Positions 35,356 through 45,356 are shown, counted from the first letter of the stretch. The stretch is 64,000 nt of DNA from Kitasatospora phosalacinea (GCF_030268885.1 NZ_BSSA01000005.1:248001-312000); one strand, 5' to 3'. Numbers and translations: made by a program. Notes: generated by a model from the letters alone, not told the origin.

Positions 35356-36578
35356 ACCGACGCTGCGCCGTGATCACCGGCATCGGCGTGGTCGCGCCCA
35401 CCGCCATCGGCGCCGACGACTACTGGAAGGCCCTGCGCGAGGGGCGCTCGGCCCTGGGGCCGATCGACCGGGAGGGCTGCGAGCACCTCCCGCTCAGGAC
35501 CGCCGGCCTGGTGCGCGGCTTCGACGCCGAGCAGTACGTCGAACCCCGCTACCTCGTCCAGACCGACCGGTTCACCCACTTCGCGATGGCCGCCGCCGAA
35601 CTCGCCATGGCCGACGCCGACCTGGCCGACCACCCCGACGACCCGTACGGCGTCGCCGTGGTCACCGCGGCCGGCTCCGGCGGCGGCGAGTTCGGCCAGC
35701 GCGAACTGCAGCACCTGTGGGCCGAGGGGCCGCACCACGTCGGCCCCTACCAGTCGATCGCCTGGTTCTACGCCGCCTCCACCGGCCAGATCTCCATCCG
35801 CGGCGGCTTCAAGGGCCCCTGCGGCGTGGTCGCCTCCGACGAGGCCGGCGGCCTCGACGCGCTCGCCCACGCCGCCCGGGCCGTCTCCCGCGGCACCGAC
35901 GCCGTGCTGGCCGGGGCCGCCGAAGCCCCCGTCGCCCCGTACTCGATGGTCTGCCAGCTCGGCTACCCCGGGCTGTCCACCGCCGAGGACCCCGAACGCG
36001 CCTACCGCCCGTTCGGCAGCGACGCGGCCGGGTTCGTGCCCGCCGAGGGCGGCGCGATGTTCGTCGTCGAGGACGAGCACACCGCCCGCCTGCGCGGCGC
36101 CCGCCCCCGGGCCGAGATCGCCGGGCACTGCGCGACCTTCACCGGCGCCGCCCGCTGGGCCGAGAGCCGCGAGGGGCTCGCCCACGCGATCCGCGGCGCC
36201 CTCGCCGAGGCGCGCTGCGCCCCCGACGACGTCGACGTGGTCTTCGCCGACGCCCTCGGCGTCCCCGAGGCCGACCGGGCCGAGGCCCTCGCCCTCGCCG
36301 ACGCCCTCGGCGACCACGCCGGACGCGTCCCCGTCACCGCCCCCAAGGCCGGACTCGGCCGCGCCCACTGCGGCGCCCCCGCCCTGGACGTCGCCGCCGC
36401 CGTGCTCGCCCTCGAACACGGCCTCGTCCCGCCCACCCCGCACACCGCGGACTGCCCGCACGACCTCGACCTGGTCACCGGCCACCCGCGCGCCGCCGAA
36501 CTGCGCACCGCCCTGGTGCTCAGCCGCGGCCTGATGGGCTCCAACTCCGCCCTGGTGCTGCGCCGCCCCAACCCCTGA
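35352..36578 (+). CDS. whiE-ORFIV: Ketosynthase beta / chain-length factor (spore pigment)
   Basis: A 408-residue KS-like protein that lacks the nucleophile: KS-alpha [10 protein letters not shown] aligns with [10 protein letters not shown], so the Cys position is Glu. Many chain-length factors have Gln at this place. Such proteins pair with KS-alpha and control chain length and priming. The ends [20 protein letters not shown] and [15 protein letters not shown] are standard. The ATG start overlaps the KS-alpha TGA. The ACP gene begins 11 nt downstream. Confidence 0.93.
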   Translation: MNRRCAVITGIGVVAPTAIGADDYWKALREGRSALGPIDREGCEHLPLRTAGLVRGFDAEQYVEPRYLVQTDRFTHFAMAAAELAMADADLADHPDDPYGVAVVTAAGSGGGEFGQRELQHLWAEGPHHVGPYQSIAWFYAASTGQISIRGGFKGPCGVVASDEAGGLDALAHAARAVSRGTDAVLAGAAEAPVAPYSMVCQLGYPGLSTAEDPERAYRPFGSDAAGFVPAEGGAMFVVEDEHTARLRGARPRAEIAGHCATFTGAARWAESREGLAHAIRGALAEARCAPDDVDVVFADALGVPEADRAEALALADALGDHAGRVPVTAPKAGLGRAHCGAPALDVAAAVLALEHGLVPPTPHTADCPHDLDLVTGHPRAAELRTALVLSRGLMGSNSALVLRRPNP

Positions 36579-36589
36579 AGGAGCACGAC

Positions 36590-37630
<1,041 letters not shown>

Positions 37631-37722
37631 CCGAACCGACGGACCGGGTGTGCTGCGCAGGCTGCAGCACCCCGGTCCTCGGCCGTTCCGCACCCTCGTC
37701 GGCTCCCGCCGTAACGGGACGC

Positions 37723-37775
37723 GACGCGAAGGGGCCGCCCGGAGGTCCTCAGGCTCCGGGCGGCCCCTGCGCGTC
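37723..37775. terminator. Strong bidirectional terminator after the pigment operon
   Basis: GGGGCCGCCCGGAG (37731-37744), loop of 9, then CTCCGGGCGGCCCC (37754-37767): a perfect 14-bp stem, with an outer GACGCG/CGCGTC pair (37723-37728, 37770-37775). It sits exactly between the convergent stops at 37630 and 37784, so it can end both transcripts. Confidence 0.85.
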
Positions 37776-37783
37776 GGGTCCGG

Positions 37784-38842
37784 TTACGGCACCGTGCAGG
37801 AGAAGGCGTGCAGGTACGGGTTGACCGGGGCGACCGCGTCCAGCCGCAGGCCGGACTCCGCGATCAGCGCGGTCAGGCTGCCCTGGGTGTGCTTGGCGCC
37901 GCCCACGTTCAACAGCAGCAGCAGGTCCATCGCGGTGGTGAACCGCATCGAGGGGGAGTCGTCTACCAGGTTCTCCACGATCACCACCCGGGCGCCCGGA
38001 CGCGCCACCTGGCGCAGGTTGCGCAGCGTCCGGCGGGTGGAGTCGTCGTCCCACTCCAGGATGTTCTTCACCAGGTACAGGTCCGCCTGCACCGGCACCG
38101 CGGTGCGGCAGTCACCCGGCACCAGCCGGGCCCGGTCGGCCAGCGAACCGCCCGGCAGCAGCCGCGGGTCCGCGTGCTCCACCACCTTCGGCAGGTCCAG
38201 CAGGGTGCCGTGCAGCCCCGGGTGGCGCTCCAGCAGCTCGGCCACCACCTGGCCCTGGCCGCCGCCGATGTCGGCCACCGAGGCGACGCCCGACAGGTCC
38301 AGGAAGTCCGCCAGGTCCTGCGCCGACTGGCGGCTGGACTGGGTCATCGCCCGGTTGAACAGCGCCGCGGACTCCGGCGCGTCGTCGTGCAGGTACTGGA
38401 AGAACTCCTTGCCGAAGGCGTCGCCGAACACGCTGCGCCCGGTGCGCACCGCGTCGTCCAGCCGGGACCAGGACTGCCACGTCCACGGCTCGGTGCACCA
38501 CAGCGCGATGTCGCGCAGGCTGCCCGGCTCGTCGCTGCGCAGCAGGCGCGACAGCGGGGTGTGCCGGTAGCGGCCGTCCGGCTCCTCGGCGAACACCTCG
38601 TAGCAGGCCAGCGCACGCAGCAGGCGCCGCAGCGGCCCCGGCTCCACGTCCAGCCGCTCGGCCAACTGCTCGGCCGTGGCGGGCTCGTCCCGCAGCGCGT
38701 CCGGCAGCCCCAGGCTGGCGGCGGCGCGGACGGCGCCCGCGCAGGCGGCGCCGAACACCAGCTCGCGCAGCAGCATCGCGGGCGGGACGGCGGGGACGGT
38801 CGGGTCGGGTCGGACGGCGGTGCTGGTCGGTGCGGAGGTCAT
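37784..38842 (-). CDS. SAM-dependent O-methyltransferase (plant-type/polyketide)
   Basis: A 352-residue protein. The N-terminal winged-helix dimerisation domain has LGLPDALRDEPATAEQLAER; the Rossmann half has VASVADIGGGQGQVVAELLE (SAM motif) and LYLVKNILEWDDDSTRRTLR; both match the ChrM/DnrK-like O-methyltransferase family used on polyketides. It converges on the whiE-type operon, and might decorate the pigment, though this tailoring gene is not part of the classic eight-gene set. ATG 38842 has an RBS-like GGAAAGGGC upstream. Confidence 0.87.
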   Translation of the reverse strand: MTSAPTSTAVRPDPTVPAVPPAMLLRELVFGAACAGAVRAAASLGLPDALRDEPATAEQLAERLDVEPGPLRRLLRALACYEVFAEEPDGRYRHTPLSRLLRSDEPGSLRDIALWCTEPWTWQSWSRLDDAVRTGRSVFGDAFGKEFFQYLHDDAPESAALFNRAMTQSSRQSAQDLADFLDLSGVASVADIGGGQGQVVAELLERHPGLHGTLLDLPKVVEHADPRLLPGGSLADRARLVPGDCRTAVPVQADLYLVKNILEWDDDSTRRTLRNLRQVARPGARVVIVENLVDDSPSMRFTTAMDLLLLLNVGGAKHTQGSLTALIAESGLRLDAVAPVNPYLHAFSCTVP

Positions 38843-38890
38843 GGGCGTGCCCTTTCGTCGGAGGAGGAGAAGGAGGGGAGCGGAGGGACG

Positions 38891-40003
38891 TCAGCAGTGG
38901 CCGCTCGGCTCGGAGGCGCGGCAGGCGTTGCCGGTGAACGCGTTGCCGGTGCCGCGCGGATCCCGGTCGGCGAGGTCGGCGGGCAGGTTGTCGCGCAGCG
39001 CGTTGCCGGTGACGGTGGCCCGCGCGTTGGGCGCGCCGACCACGCTCGGGTACAGCACGACGCCGCCGGACATCGGCGACGTCCCGGAGTGGTCGCTGAC
39101 CTGGTTGCCGGAGACGGTGACGTCCTCGGTGCCGGTCAGCAGGATGCCGGTGCCCTGGACGGAGTCCAGCCGCGGAATGGGCGGGCAGTACCGGTTGTTG
39201 GCCCGCACCACGTTGTCCCGGACGGTCAGCGCCCCGGCCCGCGGCACCCCGTCGTCGCCGACCACGAACACGCCGCCGCAGTTCCCGTACGCCAGGTTGG
39301 CCTCCACCGTCAGGCCGCGGACCCGGCGCAGCTGCAGCCCGATCCGGTTGCCGGACAGCCGGTTCTCGGACACCTCGGTGCCCCGGGTCTCCAGCGCACC
39401 GCCCTTGCGGTCGTACCAGTTGGCGACGAAGATCCCCGCCTGGCCGTTGTCCCGGGCCTCGTTGTCGGTCAGCACCGTACGGGTCGACATCTCGACGCTG
39501 ATGCCCTGCATGCCGTTGTCGTGCACGGCGACCCGGCGCACCGTCAGCCGGTCGGTGACGGCCGCGCCGATCCCGTTGCGGGGGAAGCCCGCCACCGTCA
39601 GCGACTCCACCACCGCCCCCGACAGCGTCCGCACCGGCACCCCCCGGTCGTCCGAACTTCCGGTCACGCACACGCCGTTGCCGGCCCGCGCGCAGGCGCT
39701 CCGGTCGGCCGGGTCGGGCACCAGGACGGTGGCGGCGCCCCGGCCGCGCAGGGTCACGCCGTCGGTGGTGAGCGTCACGCTGCCCGGGTAGCGGCCCGCG
39801 GCGAGCTCCACCACGTCCCCCGGGGCGGCCGCGTCCAGGGCGGCCTGCACGGACGCGCCCGGCGCGACCCGGTACACGGTCGGACCGGTGGGGGCGGCGG
39901 CCGCCGGGGCGGCGGTCAGCGCGAGGGGCACCGAGACGGTGCAGGACAGCAGGACGACGGCGGCCCGGACCAGCGGGCGCGTCGGAGCGAGGAGAGCAGT
40001 CAT
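38891..40003 (-). CDS. Secreted right-handed beta-helix protein (pectate-lyase/NosD-like)
   Basis: A 370-residue exported protein. The signal peptide ends near AAPAAAAPTG; after VYRVAPGASVQAALDAAAPG, a run of parallel beta-helix rungs shows NGIGAAVTDRLTVRRVAVHD, DNGQAGIFVANWY, SGNRIGLQLRRVRGLTVEAN and NCGGVFVV. The Asn/Gly-turn repeats match right-handed beta-helix (PbH1) proteins. Activity on polysaccharide is possible, with no catalytic site recognisable. Cys pairs near the end (GNACRASEPSGHC) may cap it. It may share a promoter region with the next gene (divergent) and lies 48 nt downstream of the methyltransferase start on the same strand. Confidence 0.82.
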   Translation of the reverse strand: MTALLAPTRPLVRAAVVLLSCTVSVPLALTAAPAAAAPTGPTVYRVAPGASVQAALDAAAPGDVVELAAGRYPGSVTLTTDGVTLRGRGAATVLVPDPADRSACARAGNGVCVTGSSDDRGVPVRTLSGAVVESLTVAGFPRNGIGAAVTDRLTVRRVAVHDNGMQGISVEMSTRTVLTDNEARDNGQAGIFVANWYDRKGGALETRGTEVSENRLSGNRIGLQLRRVRGLTVEANLAYGNCGGVFVVGDDGVPRAGALTVRDNVVRANNRYCPPIPRLDSVQGTGILLTGTEDVTVSGNQVSDHSGTSPMSGGVVLYPSVVGAPNARATVTGNALRDNLPADLADRDPRGTGNAFTGNACRASEPSGHC

Positions 40004-40241
40004 CGAAGAGCAGCCGGCTTCCGGAAGTCGCGGTCGCGGACGGCATGCGGCACGCCCGCCGCCTCGAAGCTAAGGTCGCGCCCGGGCCCCGGCCAGCCGG
40101 GTCGTGCGCACGGGTTGCCCGCACCCGCCGACCGGGTGGCGACGCGCCGGAACGGGGGGCAGGTACCACCCGTACACCCGATCGGGGGGCTGTGCGGCCG
40201 GGCACCGGGCCCCCGTCCGCGAGCCGAACCACTATGGACCC

Positions 40242-40511
40242 ATGGACATGCAGAGTGGACGAACCGCCGAACAGACCGAACTCCGGACCACCGGACTGCA
40301 CCTCACCGCCACCGGCCGCACCGACCTCGCGGACGTGTTCGCCGATGTCGCTGCCGATGTCGCCGCTGCCGATGCCGCTGCTGACGCCGTGGTGGGAGCG
40401 GAGGGGGCGGCGGCCGCGGGGGAGTGGCCGCAGGACGCGGGGGAACGGCCGCAGGAGGCGGACGACCCGGCCTGGGACTACGAGGACGTCATCCTCCGGT
40501 CCGTCAACTGA
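40242..40511 (+). CDS. Small acidic hypothetical protein (89 aa)
   Basis: MDMQSGRTAEQTELRTTGLH starts an 89-residue acidic protein. Its centre is Ala/Asp-rich (ADVFADVAADVAAADAAADA) from a degenerate GATGTCGCT-type repeat; the end is DDPAWDYEDVILRSVN. Codon use fits a real gene. I do not recognise a family. ATG 40242 and ATG 40248 are both possible. A bidirectional terminator lies downstream, so it is probably transcribed alone. Confidence 0.5.
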   Translation: MDMQSGRTAEQTELRTTGLHLTATGRTDLADVFADVAADVAAADAAADAVVGAEGAAAAGEWPQDAGERPQEADDPAWDYEDVILRSVN

Positions 40512-40544
40512 ACGCCCGCCCCGCGGCGGAAGGACCGCGACACG

Positions 40545-40588
40545 GAGGCGCCCGCACGCTCGGTACCTGCTGAGCGGGCGGGCGCCTC
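40545..40588. terminator. Bidirectional terminator between convergent genes
   Basis: GAGGCGCCCGC (40545-40555) pairs perfectly with GCGGGCGCCTC (40578-40588) across a 22-nt loop, between stops at 40511 and 40602. Confidence 0.7.
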
Positions 40589-40601
40589 GGCGCGGAACGG
40601 G

Positions 40602-41285
40602 TCAGTAGCGGTAGGCCCGCACCACCACCGGGATCAGGTTCTGGTCCCGCACCTTGCTGAACACCACCGGGTTGGCGGTCGCGCCCGCTGCCAGGTTCTC
40701 CACGCCGACCGCCTGACTGTCCACGCTCTTGCCGCTGTGATCAGTGAAGTCGACCTGGACCGCGTAGGAGCGGGTGTCCAGCGTGCTGTTGGTGATCGTG
40801 ACGATCGCCGCGTTCAGGTCGCCCGCGGTCGCGTTCGGCACCCCGGTCAGCGTCACGTCCGACGAGGCGTTGCCCGAATCCGGGACGTTCGCCAGCACCT
40901 CCGCGGCCCGCGCCCGGGCGGCCCCCAGCTGGGCGTTCACCGAAGCCTCGAAGGAGGCGGCGCGCTCCGAGGCCGACGCCTGCGCCGCCGACACCGAGGC
41001 CAGCGCCGACTCGTGCGCGGACGCGAAGGCGGACGGGGGCTCCCCGGAGAAGCTCGCCGTCTCCGGCGGCCCGACCGTGAACGTCGACATCGCCGCCTGC
41101 ACCGGGTTCTCGCCCGAGCTGCCGCCGCAGGCCGCGACCACCGTGATCCCGGCGACCGCACCGGCCACCGCCAGCGACACCCGCAGGCCGCGCCGCTCCG
41201 GGCGCCGCTCCGGGCGCCGCGGCGGCCCCACCGGACCCTGCCGGACCAGCCCCCGGCCCGAACCGTTCCGCTCCGCGTCTCGCAT
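40602..41285 (-). CDS. Putative lipoprotein with coiled-coil and FxLYD-like domain
   Basis: A 227-residue exported protein. After a 33-residue Arg/Pro-rich tail comes the hydrophobic stretch LRVSLAVAGAVAGITVVAAC, ending in the lipobox VVAAC, where Cys is lipidated. The middle (about residues 85-140) is an Ala/Ser-rich helix (ALASVSAAQASASERAASFE). The last 85 residues form a beta domain: AAIVTITNSTLDTRSYAVQV, VDSQAVGVENLAAGATANPV, an FxLYD/DUF4352-like pattern. Function unknown. The tail before the signal is unusually long; a later start is possible but no better one is seen. Confidence 0.75.
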   Translation of the reverse strand: MRDAERNGSGRGLVRQGPVGPPRRPERRPERRGLRVSLAVAGAVAGITVVAACGGSSGENPVQAAMSTFTVGPPETASFSGEPPSAFASAHESALASVSAAQASASERAASFEASVNAQLGAARARAAEVLANVPDSGNASSDVTLTGVPNATAGDLNAAIVTITNSTLDTRSYAVQVDFTDHSGKSVDSQAVGVENLAAGATANPVVFSKVRDQNLIPVVVRAYRY

Positions 41286-41701
41286 CGCGATGCACCCTTT
41301 CGCTCAGAACCGCGCCGGGCCCGTGCACGCCGCGGTCGTTCCGGCGGGCCCCACGGCCCGCCCCCGGACATGCGGCACCGGACGTCCGCCTCCGTCCTAC
41401 GCCCCCATCGTCGGAGCCCCGCGCCACCCGGGGCCAGCGGCGCTGCGCCATTGGGGGAGCCGGACGGGCCGTCAGATCGGCGGCGCGGACGGCCAGATCC
41501 GGACGGCCAGATCCGGACGGCGGGGGGCGGGCCGCCGGGGTGACCGCCGCAGAGGGGGCCGGTGGCGGGACGACGGGAGGGGGACGGCGCGGGGGAGCGG
41601 TGCCCGGGCGGGGCGCGGTGCCCGGGCGGGGCGCGGAGCGCCCGGTCCGAGGGGCGGACCCGGCAGGGCACCGACCGGTCGGTGGCGTACCGGGCGGGGG
41701 A
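41286..41701. other. GC-rich intergenic region with tandem repeats
   Basis: No gene is seen. It holds the repeats at 41487-41520 and 41599-41634, and is 3' of the MFS gene and 5' of the lipoprotein gene (both leftward). Confidence 0.5.
41487..41634. repeat. Two short tandem repeats
   Basis: GGACGGCCAGATCC is present at 41487 and 41501 and starts again at 41515. Farther on, GGTGCCCGGGCGGGGCGC occurs at 41599 and 41617. They are exact within each array, as expected from recent slippage; no function is apparent. Confidence 0.75.
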
Positions 41702-43282
41702 TCAGTGGCGGGCGTGCTCCTTGGCCGGTGTCGCGGCAGTGGCGGTGGCAGGGGCGGGCGTGGTGGCGGTCGGGGCGGGCCGGTGGCGCAGCAGGTGGTG
41801 GGCCAGGGCGGCGGCCGCCAGCAGCAGGACCGCCGAGACCCAGGCCGCGACCGTGACGCCGTGCACGAAGGCGTCGTTCGCAGCGGCGAGCAACTCCCCG
41901 GCCGGGCCCGCCGGGAGGGCGGCCGCGGACTCCCGGGCGCCGCCCAGCGACTGGGCCGCCTGCTCCGCGAGCGCCGGGTCGACACCCGCCGGGACGGACA
42001 GCGACCCCGTGTACAGGGCCGTCACGATCGAGCCGACCAGGGCGATGCCCAGCGCCGCGCCCAACTCGTACGCCGTCTCCGACACCGCCGAGGCGGCACC
42101 CGCCTTGGTGGCCGGGGCGGCCCCCAGCACCAGGTCCGAGGAGAGCGTGTACACCACGCCCTCGGCGGTGCCCAGCGCCAGGAAGGACGAGCCGAGCAGC
42201 AGGTAGGCGCTGTCCACCCGGACGAAACCCAGCACGCCGATGCCCAGGCCCATCACGAACAGGCTCGCCGTCAGCACCCGGCGGGCCCCCGCGCGCCGCA
42301 CCAGCCGGGCCGTGAGCAGACCGCCCGCCACCGAGCCGACGAAGGCCGGCATCTCGGCGAAGCCCGCGTGCAGCGGGGAGTAGCCGCGGACCAGCTGCAG
42401 GTACTGCGACATGAAGAAGATCACGCCGGACAGGCCGATCAGACAAATCAGCGAGGACACCACCGCCGCGGTGAACCGCGCGTCCCGGAACAGCCGGACG
42501 TCCAGCAGCGGCGTCTCCAGGCGCAGCTGGCGCCGCACGAACACCGCCAGCGCGGCCGCGCCCAGCGCGAACACCAGCGGGGTCGTCCACCGCTCCAGAC
42601 CGTGCACGGCGAACTCCTTGATGCCGTACACCACGCCGATCACGCCGGCCATCGACAGCAGCACGCTCAGCACGTCCCACCGGCCCGGGCGCGGATCGCG
42701 GGACTCCGGCAGCAGCCAGGCCCCGAGCACCAGCAGCAGCACCATCACCGGCAGGTTCAGCAGGAACACCGATCCCCACCAGAAGTGCTCCAGCAGCACG
42801 CCGCCCACCAGCGGACCCAGCGCCGCACCGGCCGCCGCGCCCGCGCCCCAGACGCCGATCGCGGTGGCCCGCTCCTTCGCGTCCGGGAACAGCGTGCGGA
42901 TCAGCGACAGCGTGGACGGCATGATCGTCGCGCCCGCCACGCCCAGCAGCGCCCGGGCCACGACCAGCCACCCCGGGCCCGGCGCGTACGCCGCCAGCAG
43001 CGAGGCCGCGCCGAACGCGGCCGAACCCGCCAGCAGCACCCGCTTGCGGCCCAGCCGGTCGCTGAGCGCGCCCATCGACACCAGCAGGCCGGCCAGCACG
43101 AAGGAGTAGACGTCGCCGATCCAGAGCAACTGGGTGCCGGACGGGCGGAGGGTCTCGGTGATCGAGGGGATGGCGAGGGAGAGCACCGTCGCGTCCACCG
43201 CCACCAGGGTGACGGCGAGCACGAGGACGCCGAGACCGGCCCAGCGGTGAACGGACCGGACGACGACGGGGGTGGAACTCAT
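41702..43282 (-). CDS. MFS transporter, DHA2/EmrB-QacA family
   Basis: A 526-residue 14-helix exporter: LAVTLVAVDATVLSLAIPSI (motif D1), SMGALSDRLGRKRVLLAGSA (motif A), GVWGAGAAAGAALGPLVGGV (motif C), and a long loop (GSLSVPAGVDPALAEQAAQS) before the last helices. It resembles SmvA/QacA-like disinfectant and dye pumps. Its ATG overlaps the stop of the TetR gene (ATGA), forming a two-gene resistance-type operon with the TetR product as likely repressor. Confidence 0.93.
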   Translation of the reverse strand: MSSTPVVVRSVHRWAGLGVLVLAVTLVAVDATVLSLAIPSITETLRPSGTQLLWIGDVYSFVLAGLLVSMGALSDRLGRKRVLLAGSAAFGAASLLAAYAPGPGWLVVARALLGVAGATIMPSTLSLIRTLFPDAKERATAIGVWGAGAAAGAALGPLVGGVLLEHFWWGSVFLLNLPVMVLLLVLGAWLLPESRDPRPGRWDVLSVLLSMAGVIGVVYGIKEFAVHGLERWTTPLVFALGAAALAVFVRRQLRLETPLLDVRLFRDARFTAAVVSSLICLIGLSGVIFFMSQYLQLVRGYSPLHAGFAEMPAFVGSVAGGLLTARLVRRAGARRVLTASLFVMGLGIGVLGFVRVDSAYLLLGSSFLALGTAEGVVYTLSSDLVLGAAPATKAGAASAVSETAYELGAALGIALVGSIVTALYTGSLSVPAGVDPALAEQAAQSLGGARESAAALPAGPAGELLAAANDAFVHGVTVAAWVSAVLLLAAAALAHHLLRHRPAPTATTPAPATATAATPAKEHARH

Positions 43283-43833
43283 GGGGTATCAGATCTCCGT
43301 AGAGCACCGCCGAGGAACAGCTCGGCGAGCGAGAACGCGCTTTCGCGGGGTGCGAGTCGGCCCTCCTGCACGGCACAGCCGATGCCGGCCACCAGGTCGA
43401 AGAACGCCTCGCTCAGCCAGGCGGCCGAGAGCTCGATCCGGAACACCCCCTCCTGCTGCCCGCGCAGGAACAGCGCGCGGACCCGGGCGTCCTGGAGCTC
43501 CCAGAGGTCGTTGATCTCCTCGTGGTCGTACAGCTGGTTCTCCCCGGCGAGGAAGGCGCACAGCGCGGCATCCGGCACCACCGCGTCCACCAGCCGGCGC
43601 AGCGCGGCCTCGGCGTTGCCCTCCTCCACCCGCGCGGTGTCGAGCGCGGCGGAGAAGCGGCGCAGGCCGAGGGCGCCCACCTCCAGGATCAGCGCCTCAC
43701 GGCCCGGGAAGATCCGGTGCAGCGTGGCGCGGCTGATGCCGGCGGCGCGGGCGATCTCGTCGAGATGAGCCGTGGGGCGCCGGGACAGGATGCCCACGGC
43801 TGCCTCCAGGACGGAGTCGCGGTCGGTTGCCAT
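43279..43833 (-). CDS. TetR family transcriptional regulator of the adjacent MFS pump
   Basis: A 184-residue regulator: TDRDSVLEAAVGILSRRPTA, LDEIARAAGISRATLHRIFP and GREALILEVGALGLRRFSAA make the DNA-binding domain. The ligand domain is typical, probably sensing the pump's substrate. ATG 43833 is preferred; ATG 43860 in frame lies inside the operator palindrome and is unlikely. It overlaps the pump start. The palindrome beginning at 43849, 16 nt upstream, suggests self-repression of the operon. Confidence 0.9.
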   Translation of the reverse strand: MATDRDSVLEAAVGILSRRPTAHLDEIARAAGISRATLHRIFPGREALILEVGALGLRRFSAALDTARVEEGNAEAALRRLVDAVVPDAALCAFLAGENQLYDHEEINDLWELQDARVRALFLRGQQEGVFRIELSAAWLSEAFFDLVAGIGCAVQEGRLAPRESAFSLAELFLGGALRRSDTP

Positions 43834-43848
43834 GAGACCAGGGTAGCG

Positions 43849-43894
43849 CAGCTGAGACATTCATGTCTCAAAATTTCGGTGCACGTCTCAGCTG
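43849..43894. promoter_or_regulatory. Putative TetR operator with nested palindromes
   Basis: TGAGACAT-TC-ATGTCTCA (43853-43870) is a perfect 8+8 palindrome. CAGCTGAGAC (43849-43858) and GTCTCAGCTG (43885-43894) form a larger 10+10 inverted repeat around it. An AAAATTT core lies between. Three GTCTCA half-sites suggest cooperative binding of the TetR protein encoded just downstream. Confidence 0.75.
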
Positions 43895-43961
43895 GTGGGG
43901 TGGTCGGGGTGGGTGTTCCCGGACGGCGCGGGGTGGCTGCGGAGTGGCTCCGGGCATGCCG

Positions 43962-43990
43962 AAGGACCCCGCGCGGGGCGCGGGGTCCTT
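43962..43990. terminator. Terminator downstream of sepF
   Basis: AAGGACCCCGCG (43962-43973), loop CGGGG, CGCGGGGTCCTT (43979-43990): a perfect 12-bp stem. It lies 33 nt past the sepF stop on the minus strand. Confidence 0.85.
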
Positions 43991-44022
43991 GGTCGTGCGG
44001 GGGTGGGACGGTGGGCGGGACG

Positions 44023-44418
44023 TCAGCTCTGGTTGTAGAAGCCCGAGTCGTCGAGCGGGCGGTCGATGACCGTCACCTCGACGTCGGCCGGGGTGAGCAG
44101 GAACACCCGGCGGGCGATCCGCTCGATGCCGCCGCGGGTGCCGAAGATCAGGCCGGAGGCGAAGTCGACCATCCGCTTGGCCTCGGCGTCGTCCATCTCG
44201 GTGAGGTCCATGACCACCGGGACGGAGGCGCGGATGTGCTCGCCGACGGTGCGGGCGGCCTCGAAGCCGGTCGGACGGAGCGAGACGATCTTGGAGGGGC
44301 CGGTCTGGACGCTCGGCAGCGTCTCCTCGCCCTCCCAGGGTTCCTCGTACATCGCGGCCGGGTAGTTGCCGGAAGGCATCAGCCACCCGTTGTGGTGCTC
44401 GTCGCGAAGTGCTCCCAT
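44023..44418 (-). CDS. SepF-family cell division protein
   Basis: A 131-residue SepF-like protein. After a variable tail, SKIVSLRPTGFEAARTVGEH, VPVVMDLTEMDDAEAKRMVD, FASGLIFGTRGGIERIARRV and FLLTPADVEVTVIDRP make the SepF domain, which polymerises and tethers FtsZ to the membrane. Streptomycetes have several SepF paralogues; this is a short one without the usual amphipathic N-terminal helix. ATG 44418 follows GGGAGG. It is followed by a good terminator and looks monocistronic. Confidence 0.88.
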   Translation of the reverse strand: MGALRDEHHNGWLMPSGNYPAAMYEEPWEGEETLPSVQTGPSKIVSLRPTGFEAARTVGEHIRASVPVVMDLTEMDDAEAKRMVDFASGLIFGTRGGIERIARRVFLLTPADVEVTVIDRPLDDSGFYNQS

Positions 44419-44828
44419 TAGCCGCGCCTCCCTGTCTCGTTCCGTACTCGTCCCCCGGGGGACGACGGGTCGTTTTGACACGTCATCCACTTGTTGGAAC
44501 TGTCCGAGTATCGCACTGATCACCGCAGATGTGCCCGCTTGCACCCACCGGACGGGTTGTGGCGCGGGAGAACAACCGTGGTTGTCCGGATACCCGCAAT
44601 GACGTGACCGCCCGGCGAACGGTTGCGTGCGACGACCCTATCGGTGGTACCCGGAAGCTAGTTGACTCACTGTCAACAATCATGTAACGGCTGCGTCCCG
44701 GGGTGGCGGGTCGCGGCCGCGGGGCGCGCGGCAAGGGGCGGGCGCGCCGGGATCCGGGGGCTGCGGGGTCGGGCGCGCCGGGGTTCGGGGTCTGTGGGGT
44801 CGGGCCGTCCGGGTTCGGGGCGCCCGGG
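44419..44828. other. Intergenic region upstream of sepF
   Basis: About 410 nt. The half next to sepF (44430-44700) is relatively AT-rich and probably holds its promoter, reading left. The right part (44700-44828) is G-rich with imperfect repeats of GGGGTCGGGC and GGGTTCGGGG. No gene is supported. Confidence 0.5.
44661..44677. promoter_or_regulatory. Inverted repeat GTTGAC-N5-GTCAAC upstream of sepF
   Basis: GTTGAC (44661-44666) and GTCAAC (44672-44677) are perfect inverted repeats with spacer TCACT. On the minus strand the right arm gives TTGACA, a -35 consensus, but no well-spaced -10 is obvious. The repeat could be an operator, or chance. Confidence 0.4.
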
Positions 44829-45356
44829 TCACTCGCCGGTGGAGCCGTCGATCCGTTCCCGGAGCAGGTCGGCGTGCCCGTTGTGGCGGGCGTACTCCTC
44901 GATCATGTGCACCAGGATCCAACGGAGCGTCACCTCGTTGTCGTGCCAGCGGTTCGCGCCGACCGTGTCCAGCGACACGCCCCGGACGGCGGAGCGGGCG
45001 AACGCCACCTCCTCCTGCCAGACCGCCGTGTCGACGGCCGGGTCGGCCCCGTCCACCAGGTCGAAGTCGCCGTCCGGGAACTCCTCCGTCCAGTAGCGGC
45101 CGGACGGGTCCAGGGTCTGGCCGGACAGCACCTGGCGGAACCAGTGGCGCTCCACCTCCGCCATGTGCCGCACCAGCCCGAGCAGGGAGAGCGAGGACGG
45201 CGGACAGGCCCGCTCCCGGAGTTGCTCGACGCTCAGGCCCTCGCACTTGAGGGCGAGCGTGGCGCGGTGGAAGTCCAGCCAGGCGCCGAGCATGGTCGCC
45301 TCGTCGGCGGCGAAGGGCGGGCTGGTGCGGGCGGTGGCCGGGCTCGTGTTCGTCAT
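44829..45356 (-). CDS. DinB-family (DUF664) metal-binding protein
   Basis: A 175-residue four-helix bundle: TMLGAWLDFHRATLALKCEG, LGLVRHMAEVERHWFRQVLS (His ligand of helix 2) and ILVHMIEEYARHNGHADLLR (His pair of helix 4) match the streptomycete DUF664/mini-circle branch of DinB proteins. The activity may be mycothiol- or bacillithiol-linked, but is unknown. It is not near the other DinB-like gene at 21337. The ATG at 45356 gives a normal length. Confidence 0.9.
   Translation of the reverse strand: MTNTSPATARTSPPFAADEATMLGAWLDFHRATLALKCEGLSVEQLRERACPPSSLSLLGLVRHMAEVERHWFRQVLSGQTLDPSGRYWTEEFPDGDFDLVDGADPAVDTAVWQEEVAFARSAVRGVSLDTVGANRWHDNEVTLRWILVHMIEEYARHNGHADLLRERIDGSTGE

Noticed and set aside
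40737-41543. Plus-strand ORFs over the lipoprotein gene
   Set aside because: The minus strand has a lipobox, signal region and beta domain; the plus-strand frames are His/Arg/Gly-rich shadows.
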